A program made the position numbers and the translations under genes. The notes under the pieces were generated by a model. That model was given only the letters and a program-made list of their open reading frames with translations. It was not told the DNA's origin and did no database searches. Of a stretch of 41,174 nt of DNA, positions 17,098 to 25,658 are shown in pieces (position 1 is the stretch's first letter; each line of letters opens with the position of its first letter). This DNA comes from Microcaldota archaeon (GTDB taxonomy: Archaea > Micrarchaeota > Micrarchaeia > Anstonellales > J096): positions 1 through 41,174 of the forward strand of contig JAUQPY010000031.1 in NCBI GenBank assembly GCA_030550115.1, in the 5' to 3' direction.

Positions 17098-18912
17098 TTT
17101 ATAAACATACAGAGATCTGTTCTGATAAATAAGTTTGTAATTATCATCTATTTTAATTCTTTCATAGTTCCTATAATCAATTATGTAAATTCTAAATGTT
17201 TTGATATAGAATTCTCTTATAGCAGGGTCTAACCAACCATCTGCGGTTATATATGAAATTCTATTTGCATCTAATTCAGATTTACATTCTAAACAGATCA
17301 GAGGATCTCTTATGTATTGTCTGTATTCGTACCTAGATAAGTGTTTTATATTGGGTATTATCGAACTGAATTCTGATGCGATGAATCCATTCAGATCAAT
17401 AACTATGTATTTTACTCTGTATTTGTTCAATAACTCCTGTGCTAGACTGCGATTTGATGAATATAACATAATAGCAGCGTCTAAATCTCTATTTGAGAAA
17501 TTAAGAAATGGTAAGTGGAATGATTGGGCCCATCTACTTGCTACAACATTGTTTCCCGTGTATGCATTTAGAGCAAAGGCAATAGGTTTATTACTAAGTA
17601 TTACACCTGGATCCTCAGATATTATCCTAATAGCTTCTGCGTATTCTGGAAAGAGATCTGTTAGGGTTAGGTTGTATTTCTTCAAATTTGTAAAGCTGCT
17701 TGTATAAGATTCATACGTAAAGTGGAGCTGTGCTAAGATGAATAATCCTAATAACATACCATATTCTGATTTTCTGTAGGGTATTGATAGCAAAATTAAG
17801 GGTGTTAATACTAGTGAAGTTGTGTAGGTAGGTACGGTATTGAATAGGAATAGATCTAGAATAGGAGATATTAATATTAGAATCGATGTGAGAATTATAT
17901 ATTGGTCAAATTCGTACAATCTCCTATCCTTGAATAGGCTATATAAATACGCCACGATGATCAATATCTTCGGCATCATCCATTCCGGAATATATTTTGT
18001 GTATAGAAACAACATACCCTCAGAATTGGAATACACTGGAAAATCCAATCTGTTTCTAGGAAAGTATTCGTTGAATATATCTAGTCTGTATATCATATAC
18101 AAACCTAGAGGTAATAGCAATAGGATTGGTATTATATCTTTGAATATATTATTTAATCTCTCCTGATTCATTAATCTACGGATGATATCGTATGAAATAA
18201 ATATTAATACATATAGTAGTAGTAGAAAGTGGGATATTGTTGATAGTAGAATAGCTAAAGCGTAATTACGTTTTAATATCAAATACAATACTATTGGACT
18301 GATAATAGATACGGCAAATTCAGTGTATTTTAGTATTACTGGAGTTAGAGACGATGCAACTATAAATACTAACATAGCCACTCCGTAGGATGCTCCTAAT
18401 CTCAAACTGATGTAATACCATATGATAGTTGAATATAATAAGATAGAAGATAGGAGTTTCATAGCTGAAATGCCATCGATATTCATCAATCTCATTGTGA
18501 TTACAACTAACCAGGAGTAGAGTGGGTTATAGGAGAACAATTTTCCCTCGTAATATTGGTTTCCAAAAATATCCAGAGTCCTGTTTACATAATTTATCTG
18601 CCCCAACTGAGCATAGTAATCCCCACCGAATACTGGTGAAGGGAGCTCCTTGAAAGATAGGAGAAATTGATATGAACTAGAGGAAAGAATAGAAGCTATT
18701 ACAAATACAATCCCTGTAAATAACCCTGGGATAAGATTGGATGACTTATAAGAATATATTCCGAGAGTAACTATTGATATAATGATACTTGGATTCAAAT
18801 AGAATATATCATAAATATTGATTGAATTGAAATATAATAAACCTAATGCATTGATGATTATAGATATTACTCCAATCTTTTCCAGATCTGTCCATCGAAG
18901 TATTCTATCCAT
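17089..18912 (-). CDS. Polytopic membrane protein, putative GT-C-fold glycosyltransferase/oligosaccharyltransferase-like
   Basis: 607 aa, about 10+ hydrophobic segments, N-terminal extracytoplasmic loop FGGDYYAQLGQINYVNR, soluble C-terminal domain. Confidence 0.6.
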   Translation of the reverse strand: MDRILRWTDLEKIGVISIIINALGLLYFNSINIYDIFYLNPSIIISIVTLGIYSYKSSNLIPGLFTGIVFVIASILSSSSYQFLLSFKELPSPVFGGDYYAQLGQINYVNRTLDIFGNQYYEGKLFSYNPLYSWLVVITMRLMNIDGISAMKLLSSILLYSTIIWYYISLRLGASYGVAMLVFIVASSLTPVILKYTEFAVSIISPIVLYLILKRNYALAILLSTISHFLLLLYVLIFISYDIIRRLMNQERLNNIFKDIIPILLLLPLGLYMIYRLDIFNEYFPRNRLDFPVYSNSEGMLFLYTKYIPEWMMPKILIIVAYLYSLFKDRRLYEFDQYIILTSILILISPILDLFLFNTVPTYTTSLVLTPLILLSIPYRKSEYGMLLGLFILAQLHFTYESYTSSFTNLKKYNLTLTDLFPEYAEAIRIISEDPGVILSNKPIAFALNAYTGNNVVASRWAQSFHLPFLNFSNRDLDAAIMLYSSNRSLAQELLNKYRVKYIVIDLNGFIASEFSSIIPNIKHLSRYEYRQYIRDPLICLECKSELDANRISYITADGWLDPAIREFYIKTFRIYIIDYRNYERIKIDDNYKLIYQNRSLYVYKLQ

Positions 18913-19883
18913 TTCTCATGGATCACCATTAATATACGATTGGGTTCTTTAGCACATGTTGGTGAATTACACACTATGTATTTTCCACCTAGATCACCAA
19001 GAGTTATTCCTGTAAGAGGATCTACCACATATCCCCAGGTGAGATTCTGATATGATTGGACTGGGATAGATGATATTGCGACACCACAATGTCCAGATTT
19101 TTCTGTGTTAAAACATACTACTACAAAATCATACTCACTAACTTTTGCAAATAGCTGAGGCGTGTATCCTCTTAAAATCACATCTCGATATACTATATAA
19201 TTATAATATGGTGTATCCAGAATGCTCACCGGTCTTGTCCCCTCTAGATACATATTTGGATTCAATGATCGTAATAGTTCTCTCAACATCAATGCATGCT
19301 GTTTACAATCTCCATATCCTTGTTCAATAAACTTTTTCAAGGTATGAAACTCTGATATCCTATTATTATAACCATACTCCATTCTGGTAACATAGACTGC
19401 ACATGGTATCTTTAGATTAAAGCCATCACTACATTCTCTTAGAATTTTGGATCTAAGATAGGGGTCAGGATATTCTGAGTTCTCTCTAAACCATTGTGAG
19501 AGATTTTTAAATATTAACCACTCTTCCTGCTTACTGTGATTTTTCATAATCTCCTCCATAATCTTTAGAGTAGAATTCACCTGTAAGCTCAGGTTGTTAT
19601 ATTTTTGAAGTAGCTCCTGATATTCCATTTCCAATTTCTCCTTCTCATTACTTAATTCTGAATACTGATTAGATAGATTTTTGATTATCTCTGATGCTAA
19701 GAGATTTTGAGACTTTTCCTGTGCTAATTTATCCTGAAGTGAATTTATAGTTATGTAAAGTTCTGTTATTGTAGTATTATATTCATCTCTGATTGAGTCG
19801 ATAGTTGTTAAGTGTAAATAAACAACAGATATAATCGCAGATACCAAGATTGCTATGATTAAGTATATTGACTGATAGTTCAT
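18867..19883 (-). CDS. Membrane-anchored coiled-coil protein with transglutaminase-like (papain-like fold) domain
   Basis: N-terminal TM, coiled coil, then GYGDCKQHALMLRELLRSLN ... GHCGVAIS ... YVVDPLTG consistent with a Cys-His-Asp triad. Confidence 0.75.
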   Translation of the reverse strand: MNYQSIYLIIAILVSAIISVVYLHLTTIDSIRDEYNTTITELYITINSLQDKLAQEKSQNLLASEIIKNLSNQYSELSNEKEKLEMEYQELLQKYNNLSLQVNSTLKIMEEIMKNHSKQEEWLIFKNLSQWFRENSEYPDPYLRSKILRECSDGFNLKIPCAVYVTRMEYGYNNRISEFHTLKKFIEQGYGDCKQHALMLRELLRSLNPNMYLEGTRPVSILDTPYYNYIVYRDVILRGYTPQLFAKVSEYDFVVVCFNTEKSGHCGVAISSIPVQSYQNLTWGYVVDPLTGITLGDLGGKYIVCNSPTCAKEPNRILMVIHEKWIEYFDGQIWKRLE

Positions 19884-19917
19884 GTATTTATAATAAAAAC
19901 ATTTTTATAAAATATCC

Positions 19918-21099
19918 ATGGATCTTACTATTGATCTTCATATACATGGTAAATATTCTAGAGCTACCTCATCTAAGCTTGAACCATACATTCTAGCTAG
20001 AACAGCAGAGCGTAAAGGTATAAATGTGCTTGGAACCGGTGATTTCACCCATCCTAAGTGGTTGGAGATGTTCACAGGTTTAGAGCAAGAAGATGGTCTG
20101 TTAACTATGGGAGATATTAAATTTATGCTAAGTGTAGAGGTGAATAATGTTTTTGAATACAACTCTAAAACTCTTACTATCCACAATGTTATATTAACCG
20201 ATTCTATAGAATCTGCAAAACAAATTGCAGATGCTCTATCAAAATATGGTGATATTGAAGCTGACGGCAGGCCTACTCTTAATATATCTATGCTAGAGAT
20301 GATGGATCTACTAAAGAGCTTAAATCCAAAGACGGAAGTATTCGCTGCACACATATGGACTCCTTGGTTTTCTATACTGGGGGCTAGGAATGGATTGAAT
20401 AGCATTTATGAAGTTATAGATCGTAGACTATTGGCAGTAGAAACGGGTTTGAGCGCAGATCCAGAGATGACTTGGAGTACTCATGCTGGTGATTTTCCAA
20501 TAATATCTAACTCCGATGCTCATAGTCCTGATAATCTGGGAAGAGAAGCTACTGTTATAGATGTGGAGAGAATCACATACAATGAAATAATATCGTCTAT
20601 AAAGAACAGAAAGATAATTAAAACATATGAATTCTATCCTCAAGAGGGTAAGTACTACTATGATGGTCATAGAAACTGTGGGATCTCTTTACATCCGGGG
20701 GAGAGCATTCAGAATATGAATATATGTAGAAAATGTGGAAAGAAATTGACTATAGGGGTTCTCCATAGATGTATGGAATTAAGGGATAATATCTCCAGAC
20801 CTAGGCAGAAGTTTATTTATATAATACCGATTAGAAAAGTGGTATCTTATGCAACCGGTTTGAATGAGAATAGCAAACGTGTGGATGATTATGTAAATAG
20901 ATTGATATCTCTATATGGAAATGAGCTTAGTATATATGAGAAGATTACTAGAGAGGATATGGCTGAATATGGTGAAATTGGTGAGAGAATATACAGAATA
21001 ATAAAAGGAGATATAGAATGGCAGCCAGGCTACGATGGAGTATATGGAACTTTTAAATTAAGAGATAAGAAGGGATTATTTGAACAGTTAAAGCACTGA
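19918..21099 (+). CDS. PHP-domain nuclease, Endonuclease Q (EndoQ)-like
   Basis: DLHIHGKYSRATSSKL, GTGDFTHP, AAHIWTPWFSILGARNG, ISNSDAHSPDNLGREAT and a zinc-binding CRKCGKKLTIGVLHRC segment. Confidence 0.85.
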   Translation: MDLTIDLHIHGKYSRATSSKLEPYILARTAERKGINVLGTGDFTHPKWLEMFTGLEQEDGLLTMGDIKFMLSVEVNNVFEYNSKTLTIHNVILTDSIESAKQIADALSKYGDIEADGRPTLNISMLEMMDLLKSLNPKTEVFAAHIWTPWFSILGARNGLNSIYEVIDRRLLAVETGLSADPEMTWSTHAGDFPIISNSDAHSPDNLGREATVIDVERITYNEIISSIKNRKIIKTYEFYPQEGKYYYDGHRNCGISLHPGESIQNMNICRKCGKKLTIGVLHRCMELRDNISRPRQKFIYIIPIRKVVSYATGLNENSKRVDDYVNRLISLYGNELSIYEKITREDMAEYGEIGERIYRIIKGDIEWQPGYDGVYGTFKLRDKKGLFEQLKH

Positions 21100-21445
21100 T
21101 GTACATCTCAGCTGAAGTGGGAATTCTGTTTCCATAGAATCTAGAGATTAATAAAATTAAGATTACATACAATATCGCAAATATGACTATATCTGAAATT
21201 GAATTCAGTATAATTATAGAATTGGCTAGATGGATATAATCGTCATAATCAATAAACCTGCTTCTTTTCAGATACATAGAAATTTCAAATACTAGAGCTG
21301 TAATCAAGAATGTAATAATCCATATTTGGTATTTACCCAATTCCAATAATAATGTCCCTGTGATCAATAGTGCTAATATATAATTGGATTTTACATATTT
21401 AAGGTCATAATATATCAAGATTGCAATTAGGATTAGAGCTATCAT
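21053..21445 (-). CDS. Small hydrophobic membrane protein, 130 aa
   Basis: Several TM-like segments; 4-nt overlap with dUTPase gene; overlaps EndoQ-like gene 3' end by 47 nt. Confidence 0.6.
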   Translation of the reverse strand: MIALILIAILIYYDLKYVKSNYILALLITGTLLLELGKYQIWIITFLITALVFEISMYLKRSRFIDYDDYIHLANSIIILNSISDIVIFAILYVILILLISRFYGNRIPTSAEMYISALTVQIIPSYLLI

Positions 21446-21921
21446 TTACTCTTCTTGTATATCCCTCTATATTCTCCTAGTAATTTAGTGTTCTTTATAA
21501 ATACGACCTGCCCTATTCTTGCGTTCTCATATATCTCAACACCATTTGGATTGATAACATGCATTAGAACTTCAGCGTATCCTTCAAATCCAGGATCAAA
21601 CAGACCTGCATATATAGCCACCCCATTTCTCAGTAGTGTAGTTCTAGGAAATAGAATACCGATAGTTTTCCTATCAAGTTTAAAATACTCATTTAGCTTG
21701 ATCTTGTATACCCCTGGAGCTATATGTTCTTTTCCTTCTATTTCAATTGGGATTGTTTTTGCTAGTTTTCGATTTTTATTATCCAAATCCAAGCTACCAT
21801 AACCTACGAAATAATGGATTTCTTTAAGAGTTACATCGATTCCAGCCTGTTGAATCTGAAGATCTTTGCTTAAATATTCAGATACTATTCTATCTATAGC
21901 CTGTTCCGGGGGAATTATCAT
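21442..21921 (-). CDS. dUTPase / dCTP deaminase-family nucleotidohydrolase
   Basis: QQAGIDVTLKEI, PRTTLLRNGVAIYAGLFDPGFEGYAEVLMHVINP, ARIGQVVF. Confidence 0.88.
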   Translation of the reverse strand: MIIPPEQAIDRIVSEYLSKDLQIQQAGIDVTLKEIHYFVGYGSLDLDNKNRKLAKTIPIEIEGKEHIAPGVYKIKLNEYFKLDRKTIGILFPRTTLLRNGVAIYAGLFDPGFEGYAEVLMHVINPNGVEIYENARIGQVVFIKNTKLLGEYRGIYKKSK

Positions 21922-21973
21922 AAGTTATGATTTAAGCTTAGGTTTTAAAAATTAATGAATATATTAGAACATA

Positions 21974-22177
21974 ATGGTGGTATCTATGCCTAGCCCTAAG
22001 AAGCCCGAAGATGAGAAAAGACCAGACGAACGAAAACCTTATGAAGATGAGAAGAGAAGACCTAAAAGAGATGAAGATGAAGAAGAGGATTGGGAGGAGG
22101 AAGAGGAGGAGGATTGGGATGAGGATTGGGATGAGTGGGAAGAGGAGGAGGATTGGGAGGAGGAGGAAGAGGAATAG
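21974..22177 (+). CDS. Small extremely acidic, Trp-containing low-complexity protein
   Basis: 67 aa ending EDEEEDWEEEEEEDWDEDWDEWEEEEDWEEEEEE; TATA-like ggttttaaaa upstream; adjacent to PH-domain gene. Confidence 0.7.
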   Translation: MVVSMPSPKKPEDEKRPDERKPYEDEKRRPKRDEDEEEDWEEEEEEDWDEDWDEWEEEEDWEEEEEE

Positions 22178-22657
22178 ATGAGATTTTATTTTTCTTATTA
22201 TTATGAGTTCTTAACTCATGGGTTATTAATATCGTTTTTAGGTCTAATTTTACTGATGCTACCGGAGATCATCACAGGTCTCCGGCTCAATCTTCCATTC
22301 GATTTTCTGTATTTTGAGCAGAATTTTATCTTCTTGAGGATAGTTGGATTATCTCTAATAATTCTTGCGATGATATTTAGCTATTTAAAATTCAAATTCA
22401 GCTTCTTGGATCTAGCTGATGATTATCTGTATTATGAGGAAGGAGTCGTGGCAAAGGTTAGGAAAAAAATTCCATATAAGAGTATCACAGATGTTCAACT
22501 GAAAAGATCTGTGTTGGATACTATTATGGGATGGGATACAATTTATATAAACACTGCAGGCCAGGCTACTTATGAACTGGTGATCAAAGGAGTGTCAATA
22601 GAGCATGGTGATATGATACTAGAGATTCTTAAGAAAAAAACTACATCTAGTAAATGA
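22178..22657 (+). CDS. Membrane protein with bacterial-type PH domain (YdbS/DUF304-like)
   Basis: Two TM segments then DDYLYYEEGVVAKVRKKIPYKSITDVQLKRSVLDTIMGWDTIYINTAG. Confidence 0.8.
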   Translation: MRFYFSYYYEFLTHGLLISFLGLILLMLPEIITGLRLNLPFDFLYFEQNFIFLRIVGLSLIILAMIFSYLKFKFSFLDLADDYLYYEEGVVAKVRKKIPYKSITDVQLKRSVLDTIMGWDTIYINTAGQATYELVIKGVSIEHGDMILEILKKKTTSSK

Positions 22658-23163
22658 GAATAGCTATAACAGGAGTACCAGGAACTGGTAAAACTACACT
22701 GGCAAAGATATTATCCTCTAGATTTGGGTATGATTATATAGATGTTGCAAAGATTGTAAGAGAATATCGTCTGGGAACAAGTGTGGATATTGATAAATTA
22801 CAAACTATACTTGAACAGATCCTCAGATCGAGAAATAATTATGTGATAGAGAGTCATCTGCTAGCTGAATTGGATATGGATTTTGACATCATAATAATCA
22901 CAAGGGCCTCATACAGAGCTCTATTAAGACGCTACGCAAGAAGACGATATGGTAAGAAGAAGATATGGGAGAATATAGCTGCTGAACTTTTGGATTATTT
23001 TCCAATAAAACTAGAGAATAAGAGATTTATACAGATTGATACAACTGGTCTGTCTATAAGAGAATTGGAGAGGAAAGCTATTAAGTATATTCAGCTGGGA
23101 ATTAGTGATGATGTGGATTGGAGTGATGATCTGTTTAGATTAGTGATTCGAGGAAAAATATAG
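22654..23163 (+). CDS. AK6/Fap7-like adenylate kinase
   Basis: MRIAITGVPGTGKTTLAKILSSRFGYDYIDVAKIV; ESHLLAEL; RYARRRYGKKKIWENIAAELLDY. Confidence 0.88.
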   Translation: MRIAITGVPGTGKTTLAKILSSRFGYDYIDVAKIVREYRLGTSVDIDKLQTILEQILRSRNNYVIESHLLAELDMDFDIIIITRASYRALLRRYARRRYGKKKIWENIAAELLDYFPIKLENKRFIQIDTTGLSIRELERKAIKYIQLGISDDVDWSDDLFRLVIRGKI

Positions 23164-23205
23164 TTTTTAAAAGATATCCGATTTATTAATAAAGCGTGAT
23201 TTGTG

Positions 23206-23754
23206 ATGCAGAACAATAAAGAGGAGCTAGAGAAACTGATGAGAGAAAGAAAAGAGCTGTTACATTATCTAAGAGAGGTGGAGGAGAATCTTCTGTATCT
23301 GAGCAAGGAGAAAGAATATTTACAACCTAGTGTCGATAAATTCCATGAGTTAAAATTATTTGATTTGAAGAAGAAGCAGAAGAGAATTGAATACATGCTA
23401 GTCACTCAATCGAAAAATGCTAAGAATGAAAAGAAATATTTGGATAAATTGATAGATATTGAAAGGAAATTGAAGGAGTACTCCCCTCTATTTGAAGCAC
23501 ATGCTAGATATAATATAGTAACCAAACAAATTGAGACATTGGCCAAACAGAGAGATGAGATTAAACAGAAACTTCAAGAGATGGATAATAAAATTAAGGA
23601 GCAGGTGGATAGATTTAGATCCAGTGTGAGAAGGAGAGTGAGAAATAAGGAAGATAAGGAAGGGAATAATGACATACCAAATGATGAGCCAGATCAGGAG
23701 TTAGGAAAGGATTATATTTCATTAGAAGAATTACTAGGGGATAAGTTTAAATAA
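23206..23754 (+). CDS. Coiled-coil protein, function unknown
   Basis: Heptad-like charged sequence throughout; acidic C-terminal tail. Confidence 0.7.
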   Translation: MQNNKEELEKLMRERKELLHYLREVEENLLYLSKEKEYLQPSVDKFHELKLFDLKKKQKRIEYMLVTQSKNAKNEKKYLDKLIDIERKLKEYSPLFEAHARYNIVTKQIETLAKQRDEIKQKLQEMDNKIKEQVDRFRSSVRRRVRNKEDKEGNNDIPNDEPDQELGKDYISLEELLGDKFK

Positions 23755-23789
23755 ATTTGCTATTATGTTATATTTAAGAGGTGAATTGA

Positions 23790-24236
23790 ATGAGTAGTGG
23801 TTCTATTAATCAGTTAAATCTGAGTGTAGAGCGTATTCTAGCTTATGTAGTAGATGTTGTAGTTATGTATGTAGTACTTTTTATTATAAGTATTCTTATA
23901 GGAATAGTATTGGTAATATTCGTTAGTCTGCTAATATTCATTCCAGTGCTCTCGAGTATTATATCATTAGTAGGTCTGCTCATTCAATTGCTACTAGCAG
24001 TAGGATTCCCTATTGTATATTTCTACTTCACAGAGAACAAATACAAGCATACAGTAGGTCATAAATTATTTGGGTTGAAGGTAGAGGGAACAGAATCTGC
24101 TTCTAGAGATGCAAAGATCAAGAGAGCTGTTCTTAAACATCCCTTACTTATGATATTCGTATTTCTAATAGGATTACTGAATGGAGGTAAATTCTATCAT
24201 GAGACTCTGACAGGTATTCGAACCGTAAAGGCGTAA
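23790..24236 (+). CDS. RDD-family membrane protein
   Basis: SVERILAYVVDVVVMYV (R...A...D), GHKLFGLKV, ETLTGIRTVKA. Confidence 0.75.
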   Translation: MSSGSINQLNLSVERILAYVVDVVVMYVVLFIISILIGIVLVIFVSLLIFIPVLSSIISLVGLLIQLLLAVGFPIVYFYFTENKYKHTVGHKLFGLKVEGTESASRDAKIKRAVLKHPLLMIFVFLIGLLNGGKFYHETLTGIRTVKA

Positions 24237-24304
24237 TCTCAGATCACTCTTCTGTTAAACATTTGATCTCTATTTTTTAAATATATCTTTTCATAAAGTT
24301 GACT

Positions 24305-25468
24305 ATGCGAAGAGTTGCTGTTATTGGAATAGGGATTACCAAATTTGGGGAACATTGGGATAAAGGTTTGCGAGAATTAGCTCTGGAAGCTGGTATAAAG
24401 GCTATTACTGATGCTGGATTGGAAGGGGAGAAAATAGATGCAGGATATTTGGGAAACATGGCTGCTGGTAGTTTTGCACTTCAAGAACATCTAGGAGCTC
24501 TGTTAGCTGATCAATTAGGTCTTAATCCAATTCCTGTTACAAAAGTGGAAGCAGCATGTGCGTCAGGAGCAGTTGCATTCAGGCAGGCCTACCTATCAGT
24601 GGCCTCCGGAGCACATGATATTGTTGTTGCAGGAGGAGTGGAGAAGATGACAGACTTGGATACAGAGACAGTTACTAAAATACTAGCTGCTGCTGGAGAT
24701 CAGGAGTGGGAAGCATTTCAAGGAGCAACATTCCCTGCTCTGTATGCTCTAATGATGAGGGCTTATATGTTAAAATATGGGGCCAAGGAGGAAGATTTTG
24801 CATATGTGGCTGTAAAAAACCATAGGCATGCTAAGAATGTAGAATATGCACAATTCAGGAATGAGATTACTGTTGAGCAGGTTATGGAATCAAAGTATGT
24901 CGCTGAACCAATAAAGGTTCTAGATTCATCACCCATCACAGATGGTGCAGCAGCAGTGATATTAGCTCCTCTGGATATAGCCTATTCATATACTTCAGAA
25001 CCTATTGAAGTATTAGCTAGTGCACAGGCTTCAGATACCATAGCACTACATGATCGTGAAGATATAACTTTCCTTAAAGCTACTTCAATAGCCTCTCAGA
25101 AAGCCTATGCTCAGGCGAATATATCCCCTTCTCAAATAGATATAGCTGAAGTACATGATGCATTTACTATAGGTGAGGTACTTGCTCTAGAAGCATTAGG
25201 TATATTCGAAAGAGGTACAGCATACAGAGCAGCTAGAGAAGGATTGACTACTTATGGGGGAAAGATAGTCGTGAATCCTAGCGGGGGTCTGAAGGCTGCT
25301 GGTCACCCTGTTGGAGCTACAGGCATAAAACAGATCTATGAAATAGTACTACAATTGAGAGGTAAGGCAGGAGCAAGACAGGTGAAGAATGCTAGTTATG
25401 GATTGGCAAATAATGTAGGTGGTAGTGGAGCTACATCAGTCGTCCATATATTTGGCAAGGTATATTAG
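24305..25468 (+). CDS. Archaeal thiolase-like acetyl-CoA acetyltransferase
   Basis: VEAACASGAVAFRQAYLSVASGAHDIVVAGGVEKMT; NPSGGLKAAGHPVGATGIKQIYEI. Confidence 0.93.
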   Translation: MRRVAVIGIGITKFGEHWDKGLRELALEAGIKAITDAGLEGEKIDAGYLGNMAAGSFALQEHLGALLADQLGLNPIPVTKVEAACASGAVAFRQAYLSVASGAHDIVVAGGVEKMTDLDTETVTKILAAAGDQEWEAFQGATFPALYALMMRAYMLKYGAKEEDFAYVAVKNHRHAKNVEYAQFRNEITVEQVMESKYVAEPIKVLDSSPITDGAAAVILAPLDIAYSYTSEPIEVLASAQASDTIALHDREDITFLKATSIASQKAYAQANISPSQIDIAEVHDAFTIGEVLALEALGIFERGTAYRAAREGLTTYGGKIVVNPSGGLKAAGHPVGATGIKQIYEIVLQLRGKAGARQVKNASYGLANNVGGSGATSVVHIFGKVY

Positions 25469-25484
25469 ATTTAAAAACATAACT

Positions 25485-25658
25485 ATGAACAATAATAACA
25501 TGAATAAGTTTATAAAAGCTAGAATAATTGGAGCTAGAGCTCTGCAATTATCCTGTGGTGCTGAATCTGAACTCAAGAACAAGGTAAAGGATAGTGTTGA
25601 ATTAAGCTATTTGGAGTTTTCCAAATCAAAAATCCCATTGGAGGTGAGGAAGAGATGA
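25485..25658 (+). CDS. rpoK: RNA polymerase subunit K (RPB6 homolog), 57 aa
   Basis: FIKARIIGARALQLSCGAE...SVELSYLEFSKSKIPLEVRKR matches the RpoK core; ATG 25485 in the frame tracked from 25419. Confidence 0.9.
   Translation: MNNNNMNKFIKARIIGARALQLSCGAESELKNKVKDSVELSYLEFSKSKIPLEVRKR

Noticed and set aside
17312-18166. Plus-strand ORFs (17312-17707, 17840-18166) opposite the GT-C-like gene
   Set aside because: Antisense to a long, coherent polytopic membrane protein; no motif support
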